A stretch of 64,000 bases of DNA from Bugula neritina (GCA_964035545.1 OZ037766.1:3276001-3340000), one strand, 5' to 3'. Numbered from the stretch's first letter, positions 38,634-51,396 are shown. Notes: generated from the sequence alone by a model not told the origin. A program made the numbers and translations.

Positions 38634-39330
38634 AGAGAAATTTTCAAAATCTTTTATAGAGTTTTATACTTGTTTTACTACAGCATCATTCTCCAAGGTG
38701 AGCTATCAGTTATATATATTTCTTTTATTTACTTTTTTTTATTAGAATATTTTTTTGGAGTGTATTTAAAAAAAATTCAAAATATATTTCTTTTTATACG
38801 TTAGAAAACAAAAGATTTATTTTGTTTCATAAGAAAATAATTATAATATTCATATATAAGTAACAATGAAACAATGTTATATTTCCGTTGTACTGTAGCC
38901 ATATTTAAGGCATTGCATGTAAGTTATATAAAGATGCATTATAAATGAGTGCAATATAATTGTTTTAATCTAGCAGTTAAGTTTTTCCTAATAGGGAGAG
39001 CTTTTAGCACAGCAATTACAAGGATTTCATAATAATAATTTGATTGAATAAATTTTTAAAAACAACTTTTAACTAAATAACTTTTTAAATAAAACTCTTA
39101 ACTGCACAAATATCACAGTCTGGCTAAAAAATTAAAGAATAATTATTGGGTTTATAGCTTCTGATAGAATTTAGTTAATATATTTGGAATCCAACTCTAA
39201 CACTAATGTATTTGGCATAACAGTTCCAGCTACAAACCATTATTTTTGATAATTATTAATGGGAAATATAACCTGTTTCGTTCACTGTATTAACTTATAT
39301 TTATTGTGTTTTAGACTTCCAACTGTAAAC

Positions 39331-39561
39331 ATGAAGGTCATTGCAATCCTATTGGCTGTCTGCCTTGTGCTTGCCTCAGCTGCTTACCGTTACAACAACT
39401 ACCGCTACAACAGCTACAGGCCATCTAGCTACAGACGCTACAACAACTACAACAGGGGATACAACAGCTACAACAGGGGTTACAACAGCTACAGATCCTA
39501 CAACAACAGGGGATACCACAACACACACAGGAGACGCGGCAGCTATTATTACAGAGGATAA
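39331..39561 (+). CDS. B2, secreted Tyr/Arg/Asn-rich peptide (family B)
   Basis: 76-aa precursor, identical to B1 except for one inserted heptad, so that GYNSYNR is followed by GYNSYR. Signal peptide 1-17 (cleavage ASA|AYR), then a Tyr/Arg-rich mature region ending RRRGSYYYRG. It has no Cys or acidic residue. Exon 1 ends at 38697 (ctccaag|gtgagc), intron 1 38698-39314, exon 2 39315-39586, 3'-UTR intron 39587-39947, exon 3 from 39948. It lies 3' of A7 on the same strand, mirroring B1 3' of A3 in the left arm. Confidence 0.86.
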   Translation: MKVIAILLAVCLVLASAAYRYNNYRYNSYRPSSYRRYNNYNRGYNSYNRGYNSYRSYNNRGYHNTHRRRGSYYYRG

Positions 39562-39947
39562 ATTTTTGTTTTAAAACCTGATAAATGTGAGTAACATTTA
39601 TAAATGAAGGGGTTTGCTATACAATATTATTGTATAATATATATGCACATGACATATACAGTTATTATTGGGTGATTATAATTTATTCAATTTTATTTCA
39701 ATTTCAATTATTCAATTTAATTTGATATATATTTATTCCAATAATATCAAACTCTTTTAGACTCATCAAGGCTTCACATTTTCTGCTCTATAGTTACAGC
39801 TGAAATAATTCTATATTGAGAAAAAGTTATAAAAAATTCATCTTTTTCATGAATTATCATAATTATTATAGTTGAATAACAAAATTATATTTGCATTTAT
39901 GTTCATAATAAATGTGGTTTATAATAATTTTTTTTTGCTTTATGCAG

Positions 39948-40102
39948 AAATGCTGACTTCGAAGAACCGATGCTGCCTGAGGATCCTGACAACTACACAA
40001 TTTGCTTTAACTAATTGTTACTTTGTTATTTAATGGTTTTAAAAATTTTAGTTGAAAGTTTGTTTTTGTTGAGTTATCTTGTTGATTGTTATTTTCAATA
40101 AA
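39948..40102 (+). terminator. B2 exon 3 and poly(A) signal
   Basis: Acceptor tatgcag at 39947, exon nearly identical to B1, AATAAA at 40097-40102. Confidence 0.66.
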
Positions 40103-41152
40103 ATTTATCCAAATAAATTTCTGCTCATTTCAATTATTGATCTACCTTATTGTTACCATAACAATTATATTATGGAGCTATTGCACTAGTGTGTTTTTAT
40201 AGTTCTTGTATTTTGCATAACATAGCTGTTCAAGTTTGAGAGTTATGGTAGCTGTGAGATAAGAGTTATATAATAAAGCAGGTCTTTCATGAAAAGTATT
40301 GTTGAGTATTTTAGTTTAGCAATAAAAAAACTTGCTTTTAGTATACTAAATAGTATAATTGTAGCAGTAATACATGTTTTTTCTACCATCAAAATTATAT
40401 GTGTTATAGATTGTACATTTAGTTTGAGTGAATGTATTTGTTGTTATTTAATTACTTGTTTATTTGACATTCATTGCGCCTGCCATTTTAAGACAACTCT
40501 AACTGCATGTTGTTGTTTCCCCCAAGTCTTGCTATATAGCTATCAAGTGAATAAAAAATTTTTCTGTATACATTATATCAACCACTGCAACTAAAATATT
40601 TGCATATCAATAAAGCATATTAATTTAAGCATATGCGTTTCATAAGCCAAAATCTAAAAACCAATATAAAAAATATTTTAAAAATAATGATGTGTGCCAG
40701 CATATAATTGTAGTTGTGGTTTTATTTAAAACCAAACAAAATGATAAAGACTTAATATGCATTATAACTTATTGCTTTAGAGTTTATAGCCATGCTACAC
40801 AGCTTAACAAAGTTTCTGGAATTGTGGAAAATATTTAACTCAACTTCAAGCTTTAAAAAAATGTATCACATGTTTAAAAGCTCCAGATTTTATTTGCAAA
40901 CTAATATTGCTGTGTACAAAAAACAATTGTGTTATCTTGTCAAGTTATCTACAGCAGTAGAAAACTGCTTTAAGAAGCTATTTTTAGAGGTTTTTCAAAG
41001 TTTTGAGTTATATTTAAGCCAAACTAGTTTTACTAATTATCTATTGAGTATTTTTTTGTTGGAGTTGTGTTTTCCTAAGAAAAATTACTTTATTTTACAC
41101 TTGCTTACAGTATTTTAATAATGTTGCTAAAACAGATCATATAATATGTATG

Positions 41153-41156
<4 letters not shown>

Positions 41157-41251
<95 letters not shown>

Positions 41252-41340
41252 GTGTGTGTGTGTGTGTGTGTCTGTCTGTGTGTGTGTGTGTGTGTGTGTG
41301 CGTGTGCGTGTGCGTGTGCGTGTGCGTGTGTGTGTGTGTT
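41157..41340. repeat. Compound (TA)n(GT)n microsatellite
   Basis: TA repeats to ~41245, then GT/GC-GT repeats. Corresponds to the boundary tract at 8351-8788. Confidence 0.95.
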
Positions 41341-41386
41341 TGATGTGTCTGTGCCTGATAAAAAGGAAATATTATTTTGCTTTACA

Positions 41387-41561
41387 TTTATTAAAAATTT
41401 TATTTCAACAAAACTGAGTTTTTAAATTAAACAATAAAAGCAACAAAAACAAATATCAACAAATACTAAATAAAAGAAATTAAAAAGTCAAAAGGTATCA
41501 ATTTATATTCTAGTCGCGGAATTCATTCATCATTTCCATAGTTCACAGGTTACTTCAAATT
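41387..41561 (-). terminator. C1 exon 3 and poly(A) signals
   Basis: Acceptor ttattttag on the minus strand at 41562. Two AATAAA candidates at 41404-41399 and 41392-41387. A (GT)n/(TA)n tract follows immediately. Confidence 0.55.
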
Positions 41562-41761
41562 CTAAAATAAAGAGAAAATACAACTTTAGTTTTATGTGTT
41601 ATCTTAACCTCATATTAATAGCAATAAGGGAATCATGCATAATATAGAATGCAAACTTTTAAAAAACATAAGAACTTGATATAGTACTAATTTCACACTA
41701 TTTTTAACATAAACTAGTTTATTCATTTATATCATAATTTAATTACACACAGAGCTTATAC

Positions 41762-41978
<217 letters not shown>

Positions 41979-42032
41979 ACTTTTCATATAAATTATATAT
42001 TATTAGTATAACATGCAAACTTACCAAAGTTA

Positions 42033-42317
42033 TTAGTACCGGTTGCTGTAAGAAACTCTGTGTACAGGTCTATAGCTACCATATGAGGTCCTTCTGTTGT
42101 AACTGCTGTAACCACCTTTTCTGTTGTAACCTCTTCGGGTGTTGTAACCTCGTCTGGTGTTGGAGTATCCTCTACCGTAACTAGGTCTGTTGTAGTTGTT
42201 GTTGTAGTTGTTGTTGTAGCGAGCAGGTCTGTTGTAGCTGCCTCTGGGTGCATAACCTCCATAGCTAGCAGCAGCAAGTGCCAAGCAGACAGCCAATAGG
42301 ATTGCGATGACCTTCAT
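42033..42317 (-). CDS. C1, secreted Tyr/Asn/Arg-rich peptide (family C, long form)
   Basis: 94-aa precursor with signal peptide [17 protein letters not shown], then [19 protein letters not shown]. The mature region has [16 protein letters not shown], a run of dibasic steps ([17 protein letters not shown]) and a C-terminus RVSYSNRY unlike the KPSYNTLY of its siblings. Minus-strand structure: exon 1 from 42576 upward, intron 1 42328-42575 (contains a (TA)n tract), exon 2 42025-42327, 3'-UTR intron 41562-42024 (contains a ~210-bp (TA)n tract), exon 3 from 41561 down. The stop is 8 nt before the 3' donor. The RR/RK pairs could be convertase cleavage sites, but a structural Tyr/Arg-rich protein is equally possible. 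Confidence 0.85.
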   Translation of the reverse strand: MKVIAILLAVCLALAAASYGGYAPRGSYNRPARYNNNYNNNYNRPSYGRGYSNTRRGYNTRRGYNRKGGYSSYNRRTSYGSYRPVHRVSYSNRY

Positions 42318-42521
42318 TATTTTAATGCTAAAAGAATGCCACAGACCAATTTAACTGCAAATGTTTTGATAGTTATCTATTGAGAATAAATTATTTTCAC
42401 TCTACTTCCTTAAGTTTGTAAATAAGCTTTGCATTTATGAAAATGTATCTTTCGTTATACCTACAGATTATTTGTTAGCCTAAAAGTAGATTGAATTTTA
42501 CATTAAAGGCAAAATTCAAAA

Positions 42522-42526
<5 letters not shown>

Positions 42527-42568
<42 letters not shown>
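42527..42568. repeat. (TA)n microsatellite in C1 intron 1
   Basis: About 20 TA units close to the intron 1 donor. Confidence 0.92.
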
Positions 42569-42571
<3 letters not shown>

Positions 42572-42650
42572 TTACAGTTGTGTGGTTACAAGACAGCTTG
42601 TGTACAGTTGAGATGCAGAGTAGAGAATGAATTCAACATAATCTACTGCT

Positions 42651-42659
42651 CTATTTATA
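42651..42659 (-). promoter_or_regulatory. TATA box of C1
   Basis: TATAAATAG on the minus strand (ctatttata). It differs from the A/B TATAAAAAG but is shared by all four C genes. Confidence 0.75.
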
Positions 42660-42668
42660 CTCTACTAG

Positions 42669-42695
42669 ACCGGCATTTGGGTGATTGATTGATGA
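42669..42695 (-). promoter_or_regulatory. Family C upstream block (C1)
   Basis: ATGCCGGT-type motif (ACCGGCAT on plus, 42669-42676) followed by GATTGATTGATGA (42683-42695), just upstream of the C1 TATA box. The tandem GATT units resemble homeodomain/PBX-type sites, which is an inference. Confidence 0.45.
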
Positions 42696-43229
42696 AGAAT
42701 AATGACTATTTTTAACTCAACATGGCATACAGCTTCAATTTAGTAGATTAAAACTGCACTATCATTGTGCTAACTGATCTCTTAGAAACCGCAATAAATT
42801 AGCAATAACTAGTGATATATATGTATGAAACACCAAGTGCATTTATGTTTAATCAACAGAATATACCTTTAGTCTTACTTGTAAATAAGTTATGTGTTAG
42901 AGTTACAAAATTATTTTTCAAAATGTAAAACTCTTATTTGAAAATAGCTTCTAAATTTTTTTAATAGCATAGTTCTATTCACATATCTATACGTTTGGCA
43001 ATAAACTTTGTCTCAAAAAAGAATTTTTTCCTGTGAGCGAAAAGTTGAAGTTGAAAAATGACTATATTACATTCATTAAAAAGATAATAATTTTTGTTAC
43101 AAGCAATATATAGTGGAGTTTATTTGTACAAAGAGTTTTAAGACATATAATAAAAGCTCGCACAAGTTTATTATAGTCACTATATCTGTGTGAGAAACGC
43201 TCTGATATGGAAAAGCTCTTGTTAAATTA

Positions 43230-43384
43230 AGCTGGCTAAGGGCTTGTTCAGATGGGGCACAGTAGCAGTTATGATGAATGAAGGCTTTTCCTAACATCAC
43301 AAATGGCCTTGGCCAGGGCTCGAACCCACGACTTTGTGTTTTCTAAGCAAACACTCTAACCTCTAGATCACAACTGCTCCCTAA
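43230..43384 (-). mobile_element. tRNA-derived SINE (head plus partial body)
   Basis: The minus strand begins near GGGAGCAGTTGTGATCTAG, with an A-box-like segment and a B box GGGTTCGAGCCC (43327-43316), then a unique body (43230-43310). The pol III box spacing and tRNA-like 5' end support a SINE. Only one copy is in the window. Confidence 0.6.
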
Positions 43385-44755
43385 TTTCCTCAAGGTATAT
43401 ATTGACGTTATATGATAAAAAATGTACTTATAGCATATATATAAGCACTGAAAACATATATAAACTGGGTTATATAACATGTTAGAATTGGGGATATGGT
43501 TCTTGCAACTTGGTTAGTGAAAAGTTTAATTCTTCCATAACTTAGTTATAATATAATAACATAATTATATTAAATATGCATAATTCTACACATTATATTA
43601 ATGTGTTTTACAAAGGGTAGGCAGTATTTTAATTTAGGATCTGAATTTTTAATCTTTATACTTTCCAAATTATTATAGCATCCAGCATTTCAAACTTGTT
43701 TAAATTTTACCATTTCTGTATTATCAATTTAATTAATGCTAGGTTATAGTCACAAAAATATTGTGCAAAAAATGATAAAGATATAGGAGCATTATTAGTA
43801 TTGAAAATATTGAATATCTGACAAGGAATTTTTTTTTTATTGAATTTTATTATTATAACTTGTAAAAGTTATAAATGTTAAAGACATAAACAGAAAATAC
43901 TACAATATAATACCAAAAATTATCAAAACAATTTGCTGTATATGATTGTAATTAACTTATAGTGTTAACAGTATCTAAAAATATAATCACCGTACAAAAC
44001 TTCTAGAAAGCAATTTTGCCATCATAAAAACAGTGATATATTCATGAAGATAGCAGCACATGTGAATGCATTTAATGTGGTTTAATCTTTTTATCAAAGC
44101 AAAATATTTTAGCATAAATATATTAGCAATTATATGCACATGCAGATAAAATTAAGTATACACATAAGTTTACTGTAATTACAGCTATACGCAATCACCA
44201 CATAGCACTGTGAGTCATTTAGACTTTGCCACAATCATCTCATTTATTATCATTACTTATTTCCATAAAGCATATACTTAAAAAACTGGAAACCTCAATA
44301 ACTGCGTTGAATCATTCACCTTATATAGAATGCACACTTATTTTATTATTGGTACATTCCGGTCTGATTATAAGTTCACTTGTACTAAGTTAGCTTTTGT
44401 AAGTGGACTAACGACTTTTGCAGTTATAATAATAATAAAGTTTCGATTTCAATTTATATATAATTTTATTAGTTTCAACTTCCTATAATATATCATATAG
44501 ATATGCTTTAATTTGTAGAAATTGACCGTATGAGATTTTATAATATAAGTCCTAATGCAGAGCTATTTCTGATCACAGAAAGCCATAAGCACTTGTGGTC
44601 TTTGCATGATGACACTTCAATCATCATATTAAAAAACTATGTATAACAGCAAAGTAACCTCCAGACCACACTTACAATATACTATGGTAGTATATTTGCT
44701 ATACACTGCAGTATAGCGTAAGGCTACTCTTAGTGTAGTGTTGAGTTTACCCCAT

Positions 44756-44826
44756 GGTCCCGTGGTGTAATGGTGGCACACTTTCTTGCAAGCCAGAAGA
44801 CTGGGGTTCGATTGACAGTGGGGGCA
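44756..44826 (+). mobile_element. tRNA-like SINE head or tRNA pseudogene (unit 1)
   Basis: GGTCCCGTGGTGTAATGG start, B box GGGTTCGATT, end GTGGGGGCA. The acceptor stem pairs with one mismatch and two G-T pairs, but the T stem is broken, so it is not a functional tRNA. It is repeated at 50231-50301. Confidence 0.6.
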
Positions 44827-47800
44827 AAATTATCTTTCACTTAGCAGTTCTAGCTATTGTATACCACTGAGCTGGAAAAGACCAGTATTATTGAGTTCAT
44901 TGTAGTATACTTTGTTTACAAATATGCAATCTAATTGATGTAATTTTTTCTAGTAACCAAGAACACTAATCATACGCAATCAGCAAGTGCGTGGTTACTA
45001 CTTAAGGTATATATTATAAGCAAGTTATGTGATCACAAAGCTTGTAAATAATTTTGTGAAAAGAGGCCTAGCTATATAAGGATGGTTTAAATGTTTGCTG
45101 ATGTACTTACTTTTGATTCACTTCCAAATGAATAAATTATTTTTTAAATAAGAACTTTGCCGAGTTTTTGCAATTGTGCATGTGTAATAAAGCTAAATTA
45201 CTTACCATAAAGATGATGAAATATTCAAACTGTACCAGCATCACATAGTTAGCAGCAGTTAAAAGAAGCTGCATAGGAAATTAATATTCTAGATTAGCAT
45301 AGCAGGCTTGAATTTTAAATCAGAAAATTTAAACAAAAAACAGTAATTTTTTGCTTTGTACAATCAGCACCTGACTTGGGTGTTAAGTAAAATATTATTT
45401 AAGCCATTATTGTTTCTTTCCATAATAAAGTGCTTATAAATATTTGCATTTATAGAATAACACACTGATTATATATGAATCAAAATACTTATATATTATT
45501 GTTGAAGATTTTGTTTTTCAATACTTATATTTTGATTCTACTACTAATAATAACTTATGTTTGTAGAAGTTTTTAAATGACATGTTTTTGTTCGCAAATG
45601 ATTCATAAAAAGCTCAGACATTGAAAACTGGTTGTGGTGATTCACATGACAGGTGATCAACTATATAGTAAAGAAATACGTCCATTAAGTCACTTCTGTA
45701 TATATAGGCCTATAATAATTAAGCACTTAACATATAACTTGCCTCTGCCTAATTGCCATTACATTGTACAAAGAGCATTTATTGCGCAAATGTGTCAGCC
45801 TCGCCTGTTTTGAAGATTAGAAATAAACTGTGTGGGTTAAAAATTAGGTTGAACCAATCAGCACACGCCTTAAGGGTCTCCTATTGCTATAATATTTTAT
45901 CATATAGATATCTAAAACCATAAAGTTCTTTTTGATCGCATTTCATCAATTTGGAACTTTAAATTAGCTGCTTTTTATTTTTATTTTAAAATTAAAACGG
46001 TAAACTTACAAATTATTGCAATTCCTATTTCATTAAAGCTCAACTTTATTGGAATTTCTTTACAACAAAATTTGTTTTGCTGTTGCAAGAATCATCGATT
46101 ACATTAAAATAAATACTCAATTAATTTCAAGAATATAAGCATGCAGTTGCTTTGGTTACAACTGAACTTGCATTTAAAATTAACTTACAAATAGATTTCT
46201 TCAAATTTCAATAAAATGAGCTCAGGTATATAATTCTCATATTTCATTTTTTTCTCCAATACAAGATATCATGTATAGATAGTTTATTGTAACTTTACTG
46301 AGATATATTTCAATACTTATAACAATTTCATCAGGTATAAGCTGTATATAGGCACTAACACCAGTGTGGTCGCAAATAAATAAAACAGGTAATAAGTTAC
46401 TGAGAATTTAGAGTCTAAAAATCATGATTAGAAGCTTTTTACAATTACAACCTAATAATGGTGAGCAATTCTATAATCAATTTAAATTGATTTGTAATGT
46501 AGATTTCACGTAAACTGTTTTTTTTCTGATGCTCAAGTATAATACACACTACCAACCATATATAATTTAATAAATTTATTTGTTGAAGCAATTTTATCAA
46601 CAATAATTTTAGTCCCATCAACTGCTTATAGAGTAGAGTCTAGCTTTAGTTAATCTGGCTACCATATTTTTTTAAATCAATGAAAAATTCTTTTGTGAGT
46701 AAAATAATACGCAAACTGAACTCATTTCCTTTAATCATAATTTTGGTCTATATTTAATATATTAAAACCAAGAATTTTTTTTATATCAAGTTGAAGCTAA
46801 GTTTTTTTTATTTTGCAGATAAATGAAAAATTGCAATTAAGTTAATTCATCTTTAGCCCAAAAATAATATATTAATATGTGGAGTTGTTTTTAGTTGTTA
46901 ACTACAATATTTTAAAAATGGTTATCGCTATAATGCTAAAATTTAGGCTATAATATGATTGGCCTGAAACAACCAATCAGTATGCAAATATTTCACAATT
47001 TTATTTATTTGTTACAATGTCTAATTTTCGAAAGTTCTTAAAAATTTTAAAAATGACACTAATAGCTAGTACACATCAAAAATTATCTATTTTCTAAAAC
47101 CTTTTTAAATGAAGCTTATGCAGTTGCACTAAAAGTACTTATATTCTGCAACTTAAATATTCTAAAGTTAAGTTTTTAATCAAAAAAAGAAAGAGAATAT
47201 AATATTGTTCAAGCTAAACAAATGCGCATTTCGATAATAATGCACTGTAGCTAAAATATTTTTTCATAAGATTAAACAGCTTTCTTAAATATAATATTTT
47301 CTACTTATTTGTAGTTTAGCTATAATTATTATAAAAACAACATAATAGCCCTAAGTTGTTTAATGTAAAGAGAATATTTAATTTAAGTTTTATGTCTGCA
47401 GTATTTCTATTCACATAAAACTGCACATTATATATAATATGTAATCCTAAATGTGTCATGTGCCACAAAGGATCAATTGAGACAAAGCAATTATTGCACA
47501 ATCTGTAATACAAAATTAATAATATACTACAAAATGTGTTAAAGATTAGATAAAGTTTTGTTCAATTAATATCTATTATACTTTTAAAATGTTGCTACGC
47601 TTCATTTTACTATGCTTCGCTTTGTATTATAGGTATTTTGTCCGTTTGTGTTATCATATATATGCCAACAATACCATGATAAGACTAAAATATATGCTGT
47701 GCTTTACTATCAATTATTTGACCAAACTTATTTATATTGAATCTCAGCTTGCTATAGTAATTATAGCGCTTAACAGCGTGTTTTGGACTACCGGTATTAG

Positions 47801-47875
47801 CGTTTTTACTTTAATTAATGACTATATATAATAAAATCAAACTTTTGTTGTTTTTTGAAATTGTGAATTTTTGTA

Positions 47876-48035
47876 TTTATTCAACAAAAACTAAAGTTCA
47901 TTTTAATATTTAAAAAAATAAAAACTTAAACAAAAGCTTAACAAGAAAAAATCTTTTAAATTTATGGTTATTCGGTTATCAAGGTTCCAGTCGATTCAAT
48001 CATCATGCATCAGTGTCCGAGGTTAGGTCTAGATT
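47876..48035 (-). terminator. C2 exon 3 and poly(A) signal
   Basis: Acceptor attattttag on the minus strand, exon beginning AATCTAGACCTAACCTCGG, AATAAA at 47881-47876. Confidence 0.6.
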
Positions 48036-48235
48036 CTAAAATAATAAATTCCAAAAGTCACATAAATTTAGTAAACATAAAAGAAATTTAGAAAGAAATC
48101 GAAAAAGAAATATTGAAACTAAAATTACTTATAGATAAAAGATTAATGCAATAATTGCAAAGAATGACCGGTTGGTAGATTTTTTTAATTTCTGAACACC
48201 AAATGCTGCATCTAAATAACAACTTACTGGAGCAC

Positions 48236-48505
48236 TTAGTACAAAGTGTTGTAAGATGGCTTTCTGTAGCTACCATATGAGGTCCCTCTGTTGTAGCTGT
48301 TGTAACCACCTTTTCTGTTGTAGCTGCTGTAACCACCTCTTCTGGTGTTGTAACCTCTTCTGGTGTTGGAGTATCCTCTGTTGTAGTTGTTGTTGTAGTT
48401 GTTGTATTGAGCAGGTCTGTTGTAGCTGCCTCTGGGTGCATATTGCCCATAGCTAGCAGCAGCAAGTGCCAAACAGACAGACAATAGGATTGCGATGACC
48501 TTCAT
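48236..48505 (-). CDS. C2, secreted Tyr/Asn/Arg-rich peptide (family C)
   Basis: 89-aa precursor with signal peptide [17 protein letters not shown] (Ser at residue 9, shared with C3 and C4). The mature part begins [19 protein letters not shown], continues with [29 protein letters not shown] and GYNSYNRGTSYGSYR, and ends KPSYNTLY. It is very basic, with no Cys and no acidic residue. Minus-strand structure: exon 1 from 48685 upward, intron 1 48516-48684, exon 2 48228-48515, 3'-UTR intron 48036-48227, exon 3 from 48035 down. It is carried by the first of two ~5.45 kb tandem units. C3 occupies the same place in the second unit. Confidence 0.86.
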   Translation of the reverse strand: MKVIAILLSVCLALAAASYGQYAPRGSYNRPAQYNNYNNNYNRGYSNTRRGYNTRRGGYSSYNRKGGYNSYNRGTSYGSYRKPSYNTLY

Positions 48506-48759
48506 GATTTTTTTGCTAAAAGAATAACAAGTTGGTTTTATTTCAAGTTGCTTTTTATTAGGACAAAATTATTTATTACAATTCATTTTCATTGAGCTTT
48601 TAAATATCTTTTGTTACCGATTTACCTTCAGCAAGCTAAATCTTAGTCAAGAGTAAAACTAGAATCAATATAATATATACTTACAGTTGTATGGTTACAA
48701 GACAGCTTGTGTACGGTTGAGATGCAGAGTAGAGAATGAATTCAACATAACCCACTACT

Positions 48760-48768
48760 CTATTTATA
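48760..48768 (-). promoter_or_regulatory. TATA box of C2
   Basis: TATAAATAG on the minus strand, same context as C1 and C3. Confidence 0.75.
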
Positions 48769-48777
48769 CTCTAGTAG

Positions 48778-48803
48778 ACCGGCATTTGGGTGATTGATTG
48801 ATG
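48778..48803 (-). promoter_or_regulatory. Family C upstream block (C2)
   Basis: Same ACCGGCAT plus TGATTGATTGATGA arrangement at the same distance from the C2 TATA box. Confidence 0.45.
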
Positions 48804-50230
48804 AAAAATAATGACTATTTCTGGTTACACATGTCATGCAGTGTCTTTAATATTCTCAAAAACTGCACCATCATTGCATAACATTACTTTTAAGTTTTCT
48901 TGCTGAATAAAGTGGTACCATAGTTACTGCTTGCCGCCATCAATTACCCTGTAGTCAATTCATTCAATCCCCTCTTGACTTAAAAAGCACAACCTACAGG
49001 ATACAAATAGAAGAACTATGAGCCTAACTTAGTTATAATATACTAACATGTATTAAATATATGCATAATTCTACACATTATATTAATATGTTTTACAGAG
49101 AGTTGGCAGTATTTTAATTTATTGAATTTTCAATCTTTATACTTTCCAAATTATTATAGCATTAACCAGCATTTCAAACTTGTTTAAATTTTACCATTTC
49201 CGTATTATTAATTAATGCTAGGTTATAGTCACAAACAGATTGTGCAAAAAATGATCGAGATATATGAGCATTAATAGTATTGAAAATATTGATTATCAGA
49301 CAAGAAATTTTTTTCTTTTATTGAATTTTATTATAATAACTTGTGAAAATTAAAAATGTTAAAGACATAAACAGAAAATACTACAATATAATACCAAAAA
49401 TTATCAAAACAATTTGCTGTATGATCGTGATTAACTTATAGTGTTAACAGTATCTAAAAATATAATCACTGCACAAAACTTCTAGAAAGCAATTTGCCAT
49501 CATAAAAACAGTGATATATTCATGAAGATAGCAGCACATGTGAATGCATTTAATGTGGTTTAATCTTTTCATCAAAGCAAAATATTTTAGTATAAATATA
49601 TTAGCAATTATATGCACATGCAGATAAACTTAAGTATACACATAGCTTTACTGTAATTTCAGCTATACACCATCACCACATAGCACTGTGAGTCATTTAG
49701 ACTTTGCCACAATCATCTCATTTATTATCATTACTTATTTCCATAAAGCATATACTTAAAAAACTGGAAACCTCAATAATTGTGTTGAATCATTCACCTT
49801 ATATAGAATGCACACTTATTTTATTATTGGTACATTCCGGTCTGATTATAAGTTCACTTGTACTAAGTTAGCTTTTGTAAGTAGACTGACGACTTTCACA
49901 GTTATAATAATAAGAAAGTTTCGATTTCAATTTCTATATAATTTTATTAGTTTCAACTTCCTATAATATATCATATAGATATATGCTTTAATTTGTAGAA
50001 ATTGATCATATGTAGATTTTATAATATAAGTCCTAATGCAGAGCAATTTCTGATCACAGAAAGCCATAAGCACTTGCGGTCTTTGCATAACGACACTTCA
50101 ATCCGAATATGAAAAAACTATGTATAATAGCAAAGTAACCTCTAGCCCACACTTACAACTATGATAGTATATTTGCTATACGCTGCAGTAGCGTAAGGCT
50201 ACTCTTAGTGTAGTGTTGAGTTTACCCCGT

Positions 50231-50301
50231 GGTCCCGTGGTGTAATGGTGGCACACTTTCTTGCAAGCCAGAAGACTCGGGTTCGATTGACAGTGGGGGC
50301 A
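50231..50301 (+). mobile_element. tRNA-like SINE head or tRNA pseudogene (unit 2)
   Basis: Same element as 44756-44826, at the same place in the second tandem unit, with CTCGGGTTCGATT. The insertion predates the tandem duplication. Confidence 0.6.
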
Positions 50302-51290
50302 AAATTATTTTTCACTCAGCAGTTCTAGCTATTGTATACCACTGAGCTGAAAAAGACCAGTATTATTGAGTTCATTGTAGTATACTTTGTTTACAAATAT
50401 GCAATCTAATTGATGTAATTTTTTCTAGTAAACCAAGAACAATAATCATACGCAATCAGTAAGTGTGTGGTTACTACTTAAGGTATCTATTATAAGCAAG
50501 TTATGTGATCACAAAGCTTGTAAATAATTTTGTGAAAAGAGGCCTATATAAGGATGGTTTAAATGTTTGCTGATGTACTTACCTTTGATTCATTTCCAAG
50601 CGAATAAATTATTTTTTAAATAAAAACTAAAATTTGTCGAGTTTTTGCAATTGTGCATGTGTAATAAAGCTAAATTATTTACCACAAAGATGATGAAATA
50701 TTCAAACTGTGCCAATATCCTATAGTTAGCACTAGTTGAAAGAAGCTGCATAGAAAATTAACATTCTAAATTAGCATAACAGGCTTGAATTTTAAATCAG
50801 GAAATTTAAACAAAAAATGTATTTTTTTGTTTTTTAAAATTAGAACTGAACTTGGGTGTTAGGTGAAATATTATGAACCATCACTGTTTTTTTCTATAAT
50901 GTGTTTATAAATATATTTGCATTTATAACATAACACACTGATTATATATGAATCAAAATACTGATATTATTGTTGAAGATTTTATTTTTCAATATTTTTA
51001 TTTTCATTTTACTATATACTAATAATGACTTATGTTTGTAGATAAGTTTTTGAATGATATGTTTTTTTTTGCAAATGATTCATAAAAAGTTTAGACGTTG
51101 AAAACTGGTTGTGGTGATTCACATGGCAGGTGATCAATTATAATAAAGAAATACGTCCATTAAATCACTTCTGTATATAATTAAGCACTTAACATATAAC
51201 TTGCCTGTGCCTAATTGCCATTAAATTGTACAAAGAGTATTCATTGCGCAAATGTGTCAGCCTTGCCTGTTTTGAAGATTAGAAATAAAC

Positions 51291-51396
51291 TGTGTGGGTT
51301 AAAAATTAGGTTGAACCAATTAGCACACGCCTCGAGTCTCCTATAGGAGACTCGAGGCGTGTGCTGATTGGTTCAACCTAATTTTTAACCCACACA
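51291..51396. repeat. Near-perfect 106-bp palindrome
   Basis: Two 53-bp arms meet at 51343/51344 (cctatagg centre) with a single mismatch (accaaTtagc against accaaCcagc). Unit 1 has only one arm at 45830-45886, followed directly by tgctataatat. Confidence 0.85.

Larger units (their letters stand above)
28440..41250 (-). repeat. Right arm of a ~13 kb inverted repeat
   Basis: Holds a relic A exon, A6, A7 and B2. The outer edge lies at the (TA)n/(GT)n tract near 41.25 kb. The gene-free parts 36300-38300 and 40110-41140 correspond to 13300-11600 and 9800-8790. Confidence 0.7.
43540..49022 (+). repeat. Tandem unit 1 carrying C2
   Basis: ~5.45 kb direct repeat of 49023-54473. C2 with its promoter lies at the right end. 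The remaining ~4.3 kb (43540-47870) has a tRNA-like element and otherwise no conserved coding frame. Confidence 0.72.

Noticed and set aside
39948-40015. Open acidic frame in exon 3 of B (NADFEEPMLPEDPDN...), with shorter acidic frames in exon 3 of A and C
   Set aside because: The frame is out of phase with the main CDS at the splice junction, lies after the stop, and is broken in C1. It is most likely chance openness, although its recurrence is curious.
44756-44826. Functional tRNA gene
   Set aside because: The T stem is broken and the anticodon stem does not pair, so it is treated as a tRNA-derived element.
47589-47831. 80-codon hydrophobic ORF in tandem unit 1
   Set aside because: The matching sequence in unit 2 (~53070-53310) has lost the start codon and gained an in-frame TAA, so it is not maintained as a protein.
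48256-48456. Cys-rich antisense frames opposite C2 and C4
   Set aside because: They are reverse-strand readings of the Tyr/Asn/Arg codons (TTG/TGT runs), so they are an artefact of composition.
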